A DNA stretch of 64,000 bases, from NCBI GenBank assembly GCA_009760855.2, contig WPIO01000119.1:864001-928000 (forward strand). Reading direction: 5' to 3'. The DNA is from Cristatella mucedo (taxonomy: Eukaryota; Bryozoa; Phylactolaemata; Cristatellidae). This document shows positions 23,060 to 33,899 of the stretch, piece after piece. Below the pieces are notes generated by a model, which ran no database searches, was not told the DNA's origin, and saw nothing but the letters and a program-made list of their open reading frames with translations. The first letter of the stretch is position 1. Each line of letters begins with the position of its first letter. A program made the translations under genes and the position numbers.

Positions 23060-23770
23060 TAACAATTATAACAATACATTTTGTAAAGAACCCTCAGAGA
23101 ACTCATTATCTTTCTAGGGGCATTACATTTGCTGCAAGGAAAACAAGATTCTGCAGTGCGTTATTACTAGCATACATACGTTACATGCGCACACATACGT
23201 TATTGCTAACTGTGACTGATTGTGAAAATCAATAAAGCTCATCTACTGCTTAAAAACGTGGCTTTTAGATCGGCTAAAAACGTTGTTCAAGACAAGGGCG
23301 TCACGAGTTGCTGAGGTTGAAACCGGATATTGATATTGCATGGACCGATATGGGATATGGATATAGCATCATTGTTCAAGCAAGTCCAAATGTATACCCG
23401 TTTATGAAGTCTAAAGTAGGCTGACTTTATTTTAGAGCTGATTTGGTCATCTGGTTTAAGGTCACCTATGAACAATACACCTACATTACGTTCAGCAGGG
23501 GCAATCAGATTTAACCGATCCGGAGTTTTAAGCTTTCTAATTTAAGAGCTACTCTTATCTTTTTCTTGACTAGTAAGTTGGTCTTGTCTTTATTTAATTT
23601 TAGAAATTTTGCTAGTTTTAGGATGGGCATTTCATCAATATATGCAGCAAAGAAGTTGAGAGAATTTGAGTTGTTCGAGGACTTACACGGGTTCAAAGTG
23701 AAGTAACAACTGTGTATCATCTATAAAGAAGTGAAAGCTTAGATTTTTTACTTGGTTAGTAGTTCCTGTA
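23060..23770 (-). mobile_element. LINE A copy 5 (RT to 3' end), old
   Basis: On the minus strand: tail and hairpin remnants at 23060-23140 ('gaaccctcagagaactcatt'), thumb blocks at 23370-23470, and 'aagtgaaagcttagattttt' at 23730, which lies just before where YADD would be. An internal deletion joins the 3' end to the thumb region. Frames are broken. Confidence 0.65.
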
Positions 23771-23828
23771 TGCTAATAGCCGGGGAACAAGGTTAAAGTC
23801 TTAGGGCTACCCACATGGTCTGTTCCTT

Positions 23829-23831
23829 TAC

Positions 23832-23883
<52 letters not shown>

Positions 23884-23943
23884 CACACACACACACACAC
23901 ACAAACACGCACGCACACACACACACTCATATATATATATATA
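23829..23943. repeat. (CA)n microsatellite followed by (TA)n
   Basis: About 100 bases of CA dinucleotide repeats with a few interruptions, passing into about 15 bases of TA. The minus-strand 'VCVCVC' frame here is only the repeat translated. Confidence 0.98.
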
Positions 23944-24479
23944 CTGATTAGAAAGTTTCATGAGTATTGAAAAAACAGCCAAACTAAGCAAAAACAACTA
24001 TATAGGTGGCTTATTAAAATATTTTTAAGTATAAGCGGTGTTATTGTGAGTTAATTTTAGCGCCCGTACCATAGCATGCCAACTGGTATTCGCCTAGGTA
24101 AGAGAATTTAAAAGCATAGCTGAGGCAGAAATTCAGTCGACAAAGTGAGGATATTGGAAGCATAAGTCGAAGGCAGCTTACAAGGAAAAGTCAGAGTTAG
24201 CATTAGACGTGAATAAGTCGTTGCACATGATTCGCAGGATGATTTTTTAAAATCAAATGATGTTTTCTTCTTGTATGCAGGTACTTAGTTTTCCATCAAC
24301 CGCTAGCTGCATTCGGTAATGCTTCAAGAGTCAGACCGAATCGAGATGGTAAAATAAACTTAGCGATAGTATGAGACAAAGATCAATTAAGTATCTTTGC
24401 AAGTCTTGCCATCGTAGTCAGTGACCAGAGCTGTTCTTGACTATTGTCCTAACTTAAAATTCAGTTGATGGTAATAACA
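23944..24479. other. Intron 3 stretch without recognised feature
   Basis: No coding frame, RNA gene or known repeat recognised. Confidence 0.4.
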
Positions 24480-27445
24480 ATAAAAATAATAAGGCACTTA
24501 AGAACGTGACCTTTGAGATGTCAATCTCTTTCTAGGCACTTTCCATTTACTTCAAAAGGATACACGATTGAGTATGAGTGGTATCATGCTTGATAAATGA
24601 TATGCAGAACTTAGTTAGGGGTGACATACAGAGGGTTAGCATGCAAGTGTGGTTAGAGGCAGCCTGTAAAGTGTCAGCACCCATAAGCACATTGAGGATG
24701 AATCACAGGGACCCAATAAATGCTGTCCTAAATAGGCACATTTCTAAGTTATTTTTTAAATGCGTTCAAGTCAGGAGTGTTGTGAAGCAATTCGGGAAAT
24801 AATTCCAGTCTTTGGGAGCATGCGAACTAAATGCACGGTCTCCAAGGGATTTGAGGTTTGTACGAGGTATTGGTAAACTGTTGGATTCCTAAAAGCTGGT
24901 GGTAGGATGCTTGGCCTGGTGGGTTATAGATCTGAGAGATTGCCTTGGGCAAAAGAATGAAGAACCTAAAATTCTGCCCCAAAACCTTTAATTCGATCCC
25001 TTGCTCGACTGTTAGTTGGTGTAGGTGGGCGAGAAATGAAATGATGTGGTAACTGGGATGCTCAAAACACACAAGATTAGCTGAATAGTCATACATCACC
25101 TGCAAGGGCCAGCAAGCAGTAAGTTATAGAAGTCAATACTGAACGTTACAAATGCATGAACCAAAGTAGATGTTGTGTTGTATCTGTATATAAACAAGCA
25201 CGAATTTTAGAAGTTGTATGTATCTGAAAGTAGGCCGACTTGACTGTGAAACTGGTGTGTTCTTCTAACGAAAGGTCACTTTAGAACACGACGCCTATAT
25301 CTCGTGCAGATTCAACAAGAGATATGCTAGCAGAGCCAATTGTTAAAGAACATTTCCAATTTCCGAATCACACTTGGTTCGCCCATAACTCGTAAGTTAG
25401 TTTCACATCCATTCAATTTGAAAAAATTCGCTTCGTCTATACGTACATGTAATCATGACATGTAACAAGGAAGTTGAGAGAATTCGAGGTGCTCGAAGGG
25501 TGGGATTGATCAAAGCGAAGGTACAACCGAGTGTAATCCGCATTGAAGTGAAAGTTTATATTGAGCTTGGCATTCACATCGGCAAGAGGGAGAGTATAAA
25601 CGGTGAAAACAACCGTAGCTAGCATAGAGCCCCGAGGTACCCCATGCTTCAGAGGTACCTCGGATGATCTTTGTCCATTCATGTCTCCCACTGAAATAGG
25701 AAATAAACCATAGCGTAGCAGTGCCAATGATGCCCAGGCGAGATGAGAGGTGCTCTATAAGAACTTGGTGATCGATACTATCAAAAGTGTCCGAAAGGTC
25801 AAGCAAACCAAGCAGAGATACTCTACCCTTGTCTGCATTCATAAGTAGGTCATTTTACACACAAAGCAATGCTGATTCTGTGGAACTATTAGCTCTTACT
25901 CCAAACTAGAACTTCCTAACAGGGTTGGAAGTTTCAATATATGAGTTCAGCTGGTCAGCTGCCACTCGTTCCAATGTCTTTTATAGGAGTGGTAGATGGA
26001 GACTGGGCGGTAGTTATATAAGTTCTCTTGGTCTAGTGTCGCTTTCTGAAAAAGTAGCCTGAGTACAGCATTCTGTTAAAGGTGCTGAGAGATGGCCTTA
26101 GGCTAATGACATATTAATGAACTCAGTTATGCATGGCAGCAGCAGATTTATGCAACGTAGGAGCAGGGCAGTGGGAATAGGGTCCACAGGACTTATTGTT
26201 TTATTTAAATGTGATATGAGCTTCAGGAGGCTATCACTTGTGACCTGCTCAAATGTTGGAAGAGGCACAGCCAAGAATAGAGTGATAGCACTCTTAGGGG
26301 GATGCTGCCATTGCAGGGATGAACTTCCTGATTTAGTCGATCTTCTGGAAAAAGAATCGAGAGTAGCAATCAGCTAGATCATCACAAGCATCAACAGGTA
26401 AGGAGCTATTCTGGGAGATAGTTGATAGGAGATAGTTGATCGTTGGAATCAGCATTTTTGGACTGAGCATCAGTGATTCATCAATATTTTTACAGAAGCT
26501 CGACTTGGCTTCGGTTTCCCCTTGCAGCAAATGTAAAGCGCCTAGAAAGAGATTAAGCTTTATCAACTGCATTATTATTGTTGTTGTTGATATGATTGGC
26601 TAGGGTTGAGTAGAAAGATCTACAGTAGTCCTCGCATGCCTTTCGATGGACACTCATTCCTAATATTGTATATGCTTTTTCAAGATTGTGCTTAGTATAC
26701 CTAGCTAGTTTAATGTCGATTGTAAACCCTAGGCCGTCATAGCGATTTCGCACAGTGAGCTTAGTCCGAGGTGCAAACTCGTCGAGCATGTCAGCTAGTG
26801 TCGTGCTGTAGCTATCTACTAATGACGACAGATCGGAGGTGGTAGTGGACATCAGAGGGGAATCAAATATTCTCGCATTGACAGCACCGACGTCCAGGGT
26901 CTTGAGGTATCGTAATTCACAGGTAATTTTGGAGGAGTGGGTTTGGGCACACAGTGTAGATTGAATGAGATCTGCATGTGGTCAGGTAAGCAGGATTCAG
27001 TAATACTTGGTGAAGACAGAGTGTAATCGTATGAGAAAATTTGGTCGGGTGTGTGACCCTTGTTGTGAGTAGGGCCGTGCACATGAGCTAGAAGATAAAA
27101 CGAGTCAGTCAACTCATGACATTCAGTGCTGAAGGTGTCACGTGTGTTATAAAGTTAATTTTTGGAACAACCCATAACGAGTAAGGATTACTTTTTTGCA
27201 CACTGCTTCGAAATGAGATTGGATAAATCTGAAATAAAGAAGGATTGGGTAACCGGCGGGTGATAGACTACTGCAAACATCTGTGTTTTTTCTTGGGTGA
27301 AACCAAGACATACGATTCAAAAGACTGCTTTGAGATTAATGCAAATGGCTTTAAGTTAAATTTCCAGCGCTCGATAACATCAACTTCACCTCCAGTTTTG
27401 ACTGATCTAAGAATGGAAAAATATGTGAAACCAGATCGTTTGCTT
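24480..27445 (-). mobile_element. LINE A copy 6 (longest: EN + RT + 3' end)
   Basis: The most complete LINE A here, about 3 kb on the minus strand. From the 27445 end: endonuclease with 'SGFTYFSILRSVKTGGEVDV', the degraded Y-R-P-P area, then 'SLLDSFYLLAHVHG'-type residues and 'HTPDQIFSYDYTL', 'SCLPDHMQISFNL' (26852-27112). Reverse transcriptase follows with 'LLGLLDLSDTFDSIDHQVL' (motif A) and 'YADYTRLYL' (motif C, where the second catalytic Asp is replaced by Tyr). The 3' end and short tail lie at 24480-24560. Stops, shifts and the changed catalytic residue mean it is inactive. A small + strand LINE A tail is inserted at 26510-26592. Confidence 0.82.
26510..26592 (+). mobile_element. LINE A 3' tail inserted in LINE A copy 6
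   Basis: 'cagcaaatgtaaagcgccta', 'gaaagagattaag' and an (ATT)/(GTT) tail sit in the opposite direction inside copy 6. Only the last 80 bases were copied. Part of the hairpin (the 'ttctctgagggcg' side) is missing. Confidence 0.75.
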
Positions 27446-28104
27446 CTAGCTAAAGTATGCTGACCAATTATCTGAACTCTACTATTGTTTTACTTTTCAT
27501 GTCTTGGAGATCACCAGAGCTCACATTAAAAGCTCATACACTATGCAAAGGTAGAGGTAGGCTTATAAAAAAATGTCTTTAGCTATTGTAACTACCTCGA
27601 ATCATGTTTCTTTCATTTTTAGACTTGAAAGTGCTAGATCGTCATTACATGTGACGTGAAATTCGTGGCTCTGTAAAAATGAATCGCTTAATAATTGCTT
27701 AGTAATCTTTCTATCAGCTAGCAGACCCCCCCCCCCCCCGAGGGGCCAGAGGAAATCGCCTATATGTGGAACATTACTATGCCCGCAAAGAAGAGAGGAA
27801 ATTATCTCATGCTTGGCGGTGCTGACATTGGCAATTATCGAGAAATTGAAGAAGTTTTATCTGTCAACTATTCATTCCGTCTGGCTTATTGCTTTGTTAG
27901 TTCTGAGCTACCAACGCCACTGCTGTGTTCGACCTCTACGTTTCTCTATGTCAAGCATGGATAATGGAGTCCTGGGTGGGCTCGCTACAGAGATGAGTGT
28001 AGAGTTTTTTAATTATTTTTCTTTTGTTTTGCCACCTCTCACAATCTGCTATATAGCTGCTATGTAGTAACCTTTTGTGAGCTAATTAGTATCGTCATTG
28101 TTTC
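27446..28104. other. Intron 3 stretch: poly-C and unassigned frames
   Basis: Contains an uninterrupted run of 14 C at 27726-27739. Two overlapping open frames (27764-27964 and 27813-28067) show no recognised motif. Otherwise featureless. Confidence 0.45.
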
Positions 28105-29512
28105 TGCTTGTTTTGCTTGACCTTTCGTCAGCATTTAATACCATATATTACAGAGTCTTTCTAAAGCGCCCCTCATCTCGCCTGCCGCATCACTGGCACT
28201 GCTCTGCAGTGGTTCAAATCCTATCTCAGTGGGAGACTCCAGAGTACTGACGTGAATGGACAAAGATCATCTGAAGTACCTCTGAAATATGGAGTACCTA
28301 TGGGCTCCGTTCTAGGTCCGGTTCTTTTCACGGTTTATACTCTCTCTCTCTCTCTCTTGCTGATGTGATTGCCAAGCACAATCTAGGCTTTCCCTTCTAT
28401 GCGGATGACACTCAGTTGTACCTTTGCTTTGATCCCTCCCAGCCTTCGAGCACCTCAAATTCTCTCAACTCACTTGCTGCATGCATTGATGACATCCACA
28501 GATGGATGGCAGCAAATTTTCTATAGCTAAACGATAATAAAACTAACTTACTAGTTATGGAAAAATCCATTGTGATTTAGAGATTAGAAAGGCTGACTCT
28601 CAAAATTGGCTCTGCCAGCATATCTCCTGTCGAATCAGCTCGAAATCTAGGTGTTATATTGCAAAGCGACCTCTCGTTAGACAACCATATCAGCTCCACA
28701 GTCAAATCTGCCTATTTTCAGCTTCATAACATTGCTAAAATTCGGGCTTGTTTAGATGAGGATACCACGTCCAAGTTGGTCCATGCTTGCGTGACATCCC
28801 GTCTCGACTTCTGCAAATCTCTGCTTACTGGCCTACCAGCATGTGCGATCAGGCGATTGCAGCTGGTGCAAAACTCTGGAGCTAGGCTTGTCCGTCGTGA
28901 GCGTTGCAGTTGCCAAATTACTCTTTTTACTTCATTACTTCTCGCCGACCTGAACTTGCTACCAGTCAAGCGACTGATTGACTGCAAGGTTTTTGTCGCT
29001 CACTTTTAGGTCTCTTCATTCTATGGCTCCAGCCTATCTTTCAGATATACTACCGAATAAGGCCAAGCCTCGTACCACCAGCTTTTCGGAATCCAACAGT
29101 CTACAATACCTCGTACAAATCTCAAATCCTTTGGAGAGCGTGCATTTAGTTCGTATGCTCCCGAAGCCTTGAACTCCCTCCCGAACTGTGTCAGAACACC
29201 CCCTGACCTGACCTCATTTAAAAAGAACTTAAAAACACACCTATTTAGGACAGCATTTAGTTGGTCCCTGTGATTCGTCCTTGGTGTGCCTATGTGTGCT
29301 GACACTGTGCATGCTGCCACTAACAACATTTGCACGCTGACCCTGTGCATGTCACCTCTAACCATATTATTCATTTTTTTAATTTTTCAAGCATGATTTT
29401 ACTTACCATTCAATTGCATTTCCCTTTGCAGCAAATGTAAAGCGCCTAGAAAGTGATTGAGTTCTCTGAGGGCACTTTATAAGGTGCATCATTATTATTA
29501 ATATTATTCTCA
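28105..29512 (+). mobile_element. LINE A copy 7 (RT + 3' end)
   Basis: Begins at reverse-transcriptase motif A ('LLDLSSAFNTIYYRVF', 28110) and continues through 'ctatgcggatgacactcag' (YADDTQ, 28398-28416), the thumb (open at 28659-29009) and the 3' end with an almost complete hairpin at 29431-29470, then an ATT tail. Several frameshifts. Relatively young judged by its similarity to the tail consensus. Like copy 1 it carries a CT-dinucleotide expansion (28340-28357) just before YADD. Confidence 0.85.
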
Positions 29513-29690
29513 TAAGCAGCGCTTTATTCCGCCTAGTTTCTAACATAACCATGGCACACAAGATACATCAGCAGTGACAAAATTGTTGTCACTCAAACTT
29601 TTTAATTATCTTGCCTCGTGGTGTTCCTCCATTTTGAAAACTTTGAATTTATGTTTTTTGATTAGCTTACGGTACACGAATGATTTAGAG

Positions 29691-29718
29691 CAGGGGTCGC
29701 CACACTTTTTGGACTACA
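29691..29718. repeat. hAT left terminal inverted repeat
   Basis: 'caggggtcgccacacttttt' followed by 'ggactaca' is the classic hAT terminus. The eight bases before it, ATTTAGAG, fit the hAT target-duplication pattern (T at 2, TA at 4-5, A at 7). The body after it ('gacatttcatgagatcaaga') also resembles hAT subterminal sequence. No matching right end with the same duplication was found nearby. Confidence 0.6.
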
Positions 29719-29719
29719 A

Positions 29720-31179
29720 GGACATTTCATGAGATCAAGAAGGCTCACTAGGCGGAAAAAAACAGCCGTGCCACTGATCAGGGGTTGGTTGGCATCGCAA
29801 CCCGAATCAGCAAACAGTTGCCAGAGACTTGTGGAAGCCACCGGAAATTATAGGGTTCACGTCTACCAGCCCTACCTGGTCAGGCTCTACTGTTTCATGC
29901 AAATGCCTTACATCAGTTTTAAAACTAAACAGGTGCCGCCTCTTAAGATGCATCCAGCAGTAAGAAAGAGGAACAAACAAACAAAAAAGTGACAAGTAAA
30001 TTAGGCCAGATCGAAAAACTAATGGGCAGGTGGCTTTTGGCCGAACTAGAATTGTAGCAAGACTTATCTAGCTTATAAACCGGACTTTTCATACCTTTGA
30101 TTTAAGGGGTATATTTAGATAATGCAATTTCAATCAACCTATTTAAAGAGGTAAGAGTCGTGCTCTAATTTATGTGAGATCTGAAATATTTGTAACTGGA
30201 CCTCAGTATGACCCTTGATTTTCTGACGTGAAGCCGAAGCCATTTCGCCCGAACCTGTATCTACCCTGCTGGCAGGGGCTTAGCAAGAAGTTTTGAGGCT
30301 GAAAGCAGTAAGAGATTCAATGACATATCGATCTCTACGTTTCTAAAATTTTGATATTTAAGTTTATCCACCGGCTACCTTGCTTCATCATCTTAGGCTC
30401 AAACTGAGTTTCGCTAGCTACCAATGCTGCAAGCCAGAAAATGGATTAGCCCTTCCCGAGTTTACTGCTATTTTCCGGAGCAAGAACCCCTTTACAAATT
30501 TATTTCGTCTAGATTATTTTCAAGATCAGCTCCAAATAGGCAATCAACTCATGTGTTCTGGCGGACGTAATGTTGCAGAAATATTTAGTACTTAAATTTA
30601 AACAGTAATGTAGGCATTGCATATAGATCAGGCTCGAGTAGTCAGTTACAGCTAGGCTGCTAAGCTCCGAATTCCGGGAAAGAGATATCGGCCTCAATAC
30701 TTCAATTTTCAGAGCCACTGTATAATAATTGAGGAAATATAGGAGTGACAATACAGTAACATTTGAGTCTTCCAATAGCATATTGGATTTTTGGTCTTTG
30801 AAAATATGAAATTGCATCTTTAGTGCATTATTGCTGGCCATCATTACAGAATTTTAATTTTTGTCAAGTATAAGCATCTTGCAATACTTATCAAAGAACT
30901 GCAGTGTACCGCAAAATGTAGACTTTTATTTGTCCAAAGTTTTATATTAGGCGAATTTAAATTTTTGAAAATTTCTCTAAATTAATGTGATTCGCATTCT
31001 AGTCTTTGCTTGGTTTATCGGCTTCGCAAATTCTCAAACTAAAATTGAAAGTTACTGTGGAAGTAACTGCATAAAACTTCAAGAAATCTAATTAAAAATT
31101 ATCTAATTATCATGTATCGCGTAAAATTGATTTAGAGTAACGTGATAACTAAGAATGCCTAGATGTCTTTCTTTTTTAG
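29720..31179. other. Intron 3, last part; no recognised gene
   Basis: The first 250 bases are probably the interior of a non-autonomous hAT element. The remainder up to exon 4 is AT-rich. Open frames at 29729-29992 (+) and 30509-30844 (-) have no recognisable motif. Confidence 0.4.
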
Positions 31180-31389
31180 AATTGAGGTATCCGAAAATGG
31201 TAAGGGAACGAGTACAGGTTCGCTATGCTCCTAATGCCATTTCACGAGCTATTCCATGCCAGTCATCACAAGATTTTTTAACAGATCTAATTCAACCGTG
31301 GTCGCCTTCCGTATTTCCAATATTCTTTTGGAGAATATTATGTCAAACTCACACTACTGATAACATGGTTGGAGTTGTGGATAACGAAG
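31180..31389 (+). CDS. Ig receptor-like gene, exon 4 (Ig2, first half)
   Basis: A very strong acceptor (TCTTTCTTTTTTAG, ending 31179) and donor GAAG|GTATGC at 31390 bound a 210-base exon of phase 1-1, open throughout. It reads 'VQVRYAPNAISRAIPCQSSQ' (strands A-B with a candidate first cysteine), an aromatic 'SVFPIFFWRILCQ' segment and 'VVDNEG' at the end. Joined to exon 5 the codon becomes Gly, giving 'DNEGRLYHVINVT', a plausible strand E. An 'IPC' strand B without the usual Trp spacing recalls the second Ig domain of PDGFR/VEGFR-type receptors, but this is only a resemblance. Phase symmetry means it could also be an optional exon. Confidence 0.5.
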
Positions 31390-31722
31390 GTATGCCCAAC
31401 GTTATCGGAACCTACTAATACGTGGCAGCAGAGCAAATTGTTAGTCAGGCAATTAGATTGTGATTTTAGCCTGGGGCTGGTTTACAAGAGCTAGCATTTA
31501 GTACTCAGAACAGGATGTGATAATTCAATTAAGTTCACCTTACCAAAATGGAGTTAGTCAACCATCACGCCACCAATCACCTGCTGGAGCCCAATCGTTA
31601 CACATAATCTGAACCCGAAGTAGGAATCTCCAATGCTGAAATATCTTACAGATCTCTCGGCAAATAAAGTAATAATGACAATAACCGATTTGATAGAGTG
31701 ACCGCCGAAGGAGAAAGAGAGA

Positions 31723-31725
<3 letters not shown>

Positions 31726-31763
<38 letters not shown>
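31726..31763. repeat. (GA)n microsatellite
   Basis: About 19 GA repeats. The overlapping minus-strand Ser-Leu-rich frames in this area are the repeat translated. Confidence 0.97.
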
Positions 31764-31768
<5 letters not shown>

Positions 31769-32680
31769 TAGAGTCCATACAAGCTGAGGCACAGGCTGAA
31801 TGTCTATTCGCCGAGGGGCTAGCTGTTTATGCGACCTCTGGTGACCAGTTACAATCAAATTTAGTGTTGTTAGCTGATACAGCCCGACTGCTGTGCCTTA
31901 AGATCTGGCACACATTACGCCCGATGTCCAGGCTGATTGGTGTCAGTGTAGCAGGAGAGGACTAACATCGTTAGCACGGCCACAACCAATGAGTTTAGTT
32001 TCCATGGTTTAGTTTTCACTCGTTTCTCTCGAAGGGTCGTTAGCCTCTTGCTTGAGTCAAGATGTACTTTTGGGCAGCTGCTAATCTTTGGAGCCCAGGA
32101 ATTGATAGCCAACCCTGGGTTTATCTGTCATATTAATTTGATTTAAAGCCTTCTTGCACTTGCTTGGAGGCACTTTATTATGGATGATGGAGCTTATTAG
32201 TTGACCAAATTTCTAGATTGCACACTCTAACCTGATGGTTTGTTTGAGCATTAAATATATGATATCATAAAATAAATATTAAATAAAATATTAAATATAA
32301 TATATTATACCTTAAAATATAATCTACGTTGCATTAACTCTTCAGCTTTCTCGTATTTAGCTGTAGGCGACCTGCATGGCTTGATTCACAGACCTGATGA
32401 GCCTAAAATCAACTGAAACCAAAACCCAGCGACCATAGCCATTAATGAGCTTTTTCCCAGACTCAGAGGGCTGCTGTCCGATCGACTTCAACACTGACAT
32501 AACCAAATAAACTTTATCAACATGTTAACACTTGTACAGAATAAGCGTTTGCTCGAGGTGGCATACTTGGTACCCTTGCAAGGTACTGAGAGGGAAAGGT
32601 GATCGTGGCATGGAGCGTTAAATTTCCTTTTAGCAAGTCCACCCGTAGTAGTTCTATCACGATTACAGTTTGACGGAAGC
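31764..32680. other. Intron 4 stretch without recognised feature
   Basis: Contains an AT-only stretch near 32255-32320 made of repeated 'attaaat/aaatat' motifs. No supported gene. Confidence 0.4.
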
Positions 32681-33310
32681 AAATTTTCTAGGTTAACCCT
32701 TCACGATTCACTCAACAACCACTTTAAGCTACTTCTAACTTAAGCAGACCGGAGCCTTAAACAGCCGTGTATACTTGTCGAGATCTACATGCTCGTTTTG
32801 AATCTATTTATTCTGCTGCTCGCCAAATGGTATGGAAGTGGGGTCTTTAAGGAGGTCATCATACATGGTTCAAAAACTGTATTCCAGCAGACACACATCG
32901 TCTTGCTTTGTTTGGCATTGACTCGAAGGCCACCCTCGTCTCGCTATGTAGTTCACCGTCATCACCAGCCTCTTAGGTCGCTGGCAGCTCGACTTGAAAA
33001 GCATGCCTGCTATTCTCTGGTCATCTAAAACCACATGAGGATAAAGCCATATCGTTTTAGGAAATAGTCGCCAGGCAGTACGCTCTTAATGCTGCTGGTA
33101 CACCCAAAAAACTCGACCACCTCAGGTCGATCAAGCATGTCACAAGATCCGCATACAGGCCCGATTCTCCACAGTTAGCAGCTAGCGAAGAAATCCTGAA
33201 CACTGCTGCAACTTTTTCATCCAACCCGACCTTAACATACACGCCTAAACTGCCATGCATGGAAATGCTATGGCAAGAGCTTAATAGGGCTTTCCACGGT
33301 AAGTATTTAT
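32680..33310 (+). pseudogene. Unidentified decayed coding stretch
   Basis: One + frame (codons in phase with 32794) stays protein-like for over 500 bases with only a few stops: 'QMVWKWGL', 'TWFKNCIPADTHRLALFGID', then an uninterrupted block from 33061 with 'LDHLRSIKHVTRSAYRPDSP' and 'LPCMEMLWQELNRAFHG'. The last block runs from an acceptor-like TTTTAG (33060) to a consensus donor CACG|GTAAGT (33299), phase 0-1, which does not fit the phase 1-1 gap between exons 4 and 5. I do not recognise the family. A decayed mobile element or an exon of another gene are both possible. Confidence 0.35.
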
Positions 33311-33671
33311 GAGTCAAGCATGGGGGAAAGCTACTTTAAATTAGCGTTCGCAAAAAGGAGGGTAACTTAACTGAGTCTATGTCTTCATGAACTGACTGAT
33401 AACTTTGATGTGACAGTAAAAAAAATCGGAATACCATTTATGCCGAAGGTGTAACTGACTCAGATTAAAGCATCTAGAAGCATTCATTATCAAGTGCCGA
33501 AACCACTGGTATTAATGACTACCTAGGCGAAAACAAATCCGACGCTTACCTGACCACGAGGTCTTCAACTTGTATTTGCATCATTTTAAAAATCATCCAC
33601 ACTCCACCTGATAGCCAATGTGCGAAAATGTATGACTGCATAGTTGATGAATTTTACATTACTAACAATAA

Positions 33672-33805
33672 TGCCGAGCTGGTTTGGTCTAGCGGTTAAG
33701 GTGCTCGCCCCGACCAAGGTCTGACTGAGGTCGTGGGCTCGAGCCCCGAGGCATATGTGAAGCGCCTGAATGGAGATCAAGCTCTCTTGGGGCGCTATAT
33801 AAATG

Positions 33806-33806
<1 letters not shown>
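33672..33806 (+). mobile_element. SINE-2 copy 1
   Basis: The tRNA-like head has A box TGGTCTAGCGG at 33685-33695 and B box-like GGCTCGAGCCC at 33736-33746, 51 bases apart. The tail from 33758, 'tgaagcgcctgaatggagat' then 'caagctctcttggggcgct', forms a hairpin (33760-33796) and is clearly homologous to the LINE A 3' end. It runs into the (TA)n at 33808. Confidence 0.85.
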
Positions 33807-33807
<1 letters not shown>

Positions 33808-33839
<32 letters not shown>

Positions 33840-33842
33840 GTA

Positions 33843-33890
<48 letters not shown>
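33808..33890. repeat. (TA)n microsatellite
   Basis: About 80 bases of TA with a few TG/GTA interruptions, probably grown from the 3' tail of the SINE-2 copy just upstream. Confidence 0.97.
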
Positions 33891-33891
<1 letters not shown>

Positions 33892-33899
33892 GAGTAATG

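Noticed and set aside
23773-23997. Cys/Val-rich minus-strand frame
   Set aside because: It is a translation of the (CA)n microsatellite.
29729-29992. 87-codon + frame after the hAT terminus
   Set aside because: No motif, open on both strands in part, and located in what looks like non-coding subterminal hAT sequence.
31554-31858. Ser/Leu-rich minus-strand frames in three phases
   Set aside because: All three run through the (GA)n microsatellite; no other motif.
33061-33298. Additional Ig receptor exon between exons 4 and 5
   Set aside because: Its phase is 0-1 while 1-1 is required, it shows no Ig pattern, and it continues the frame of an upstream stretch containing stops.
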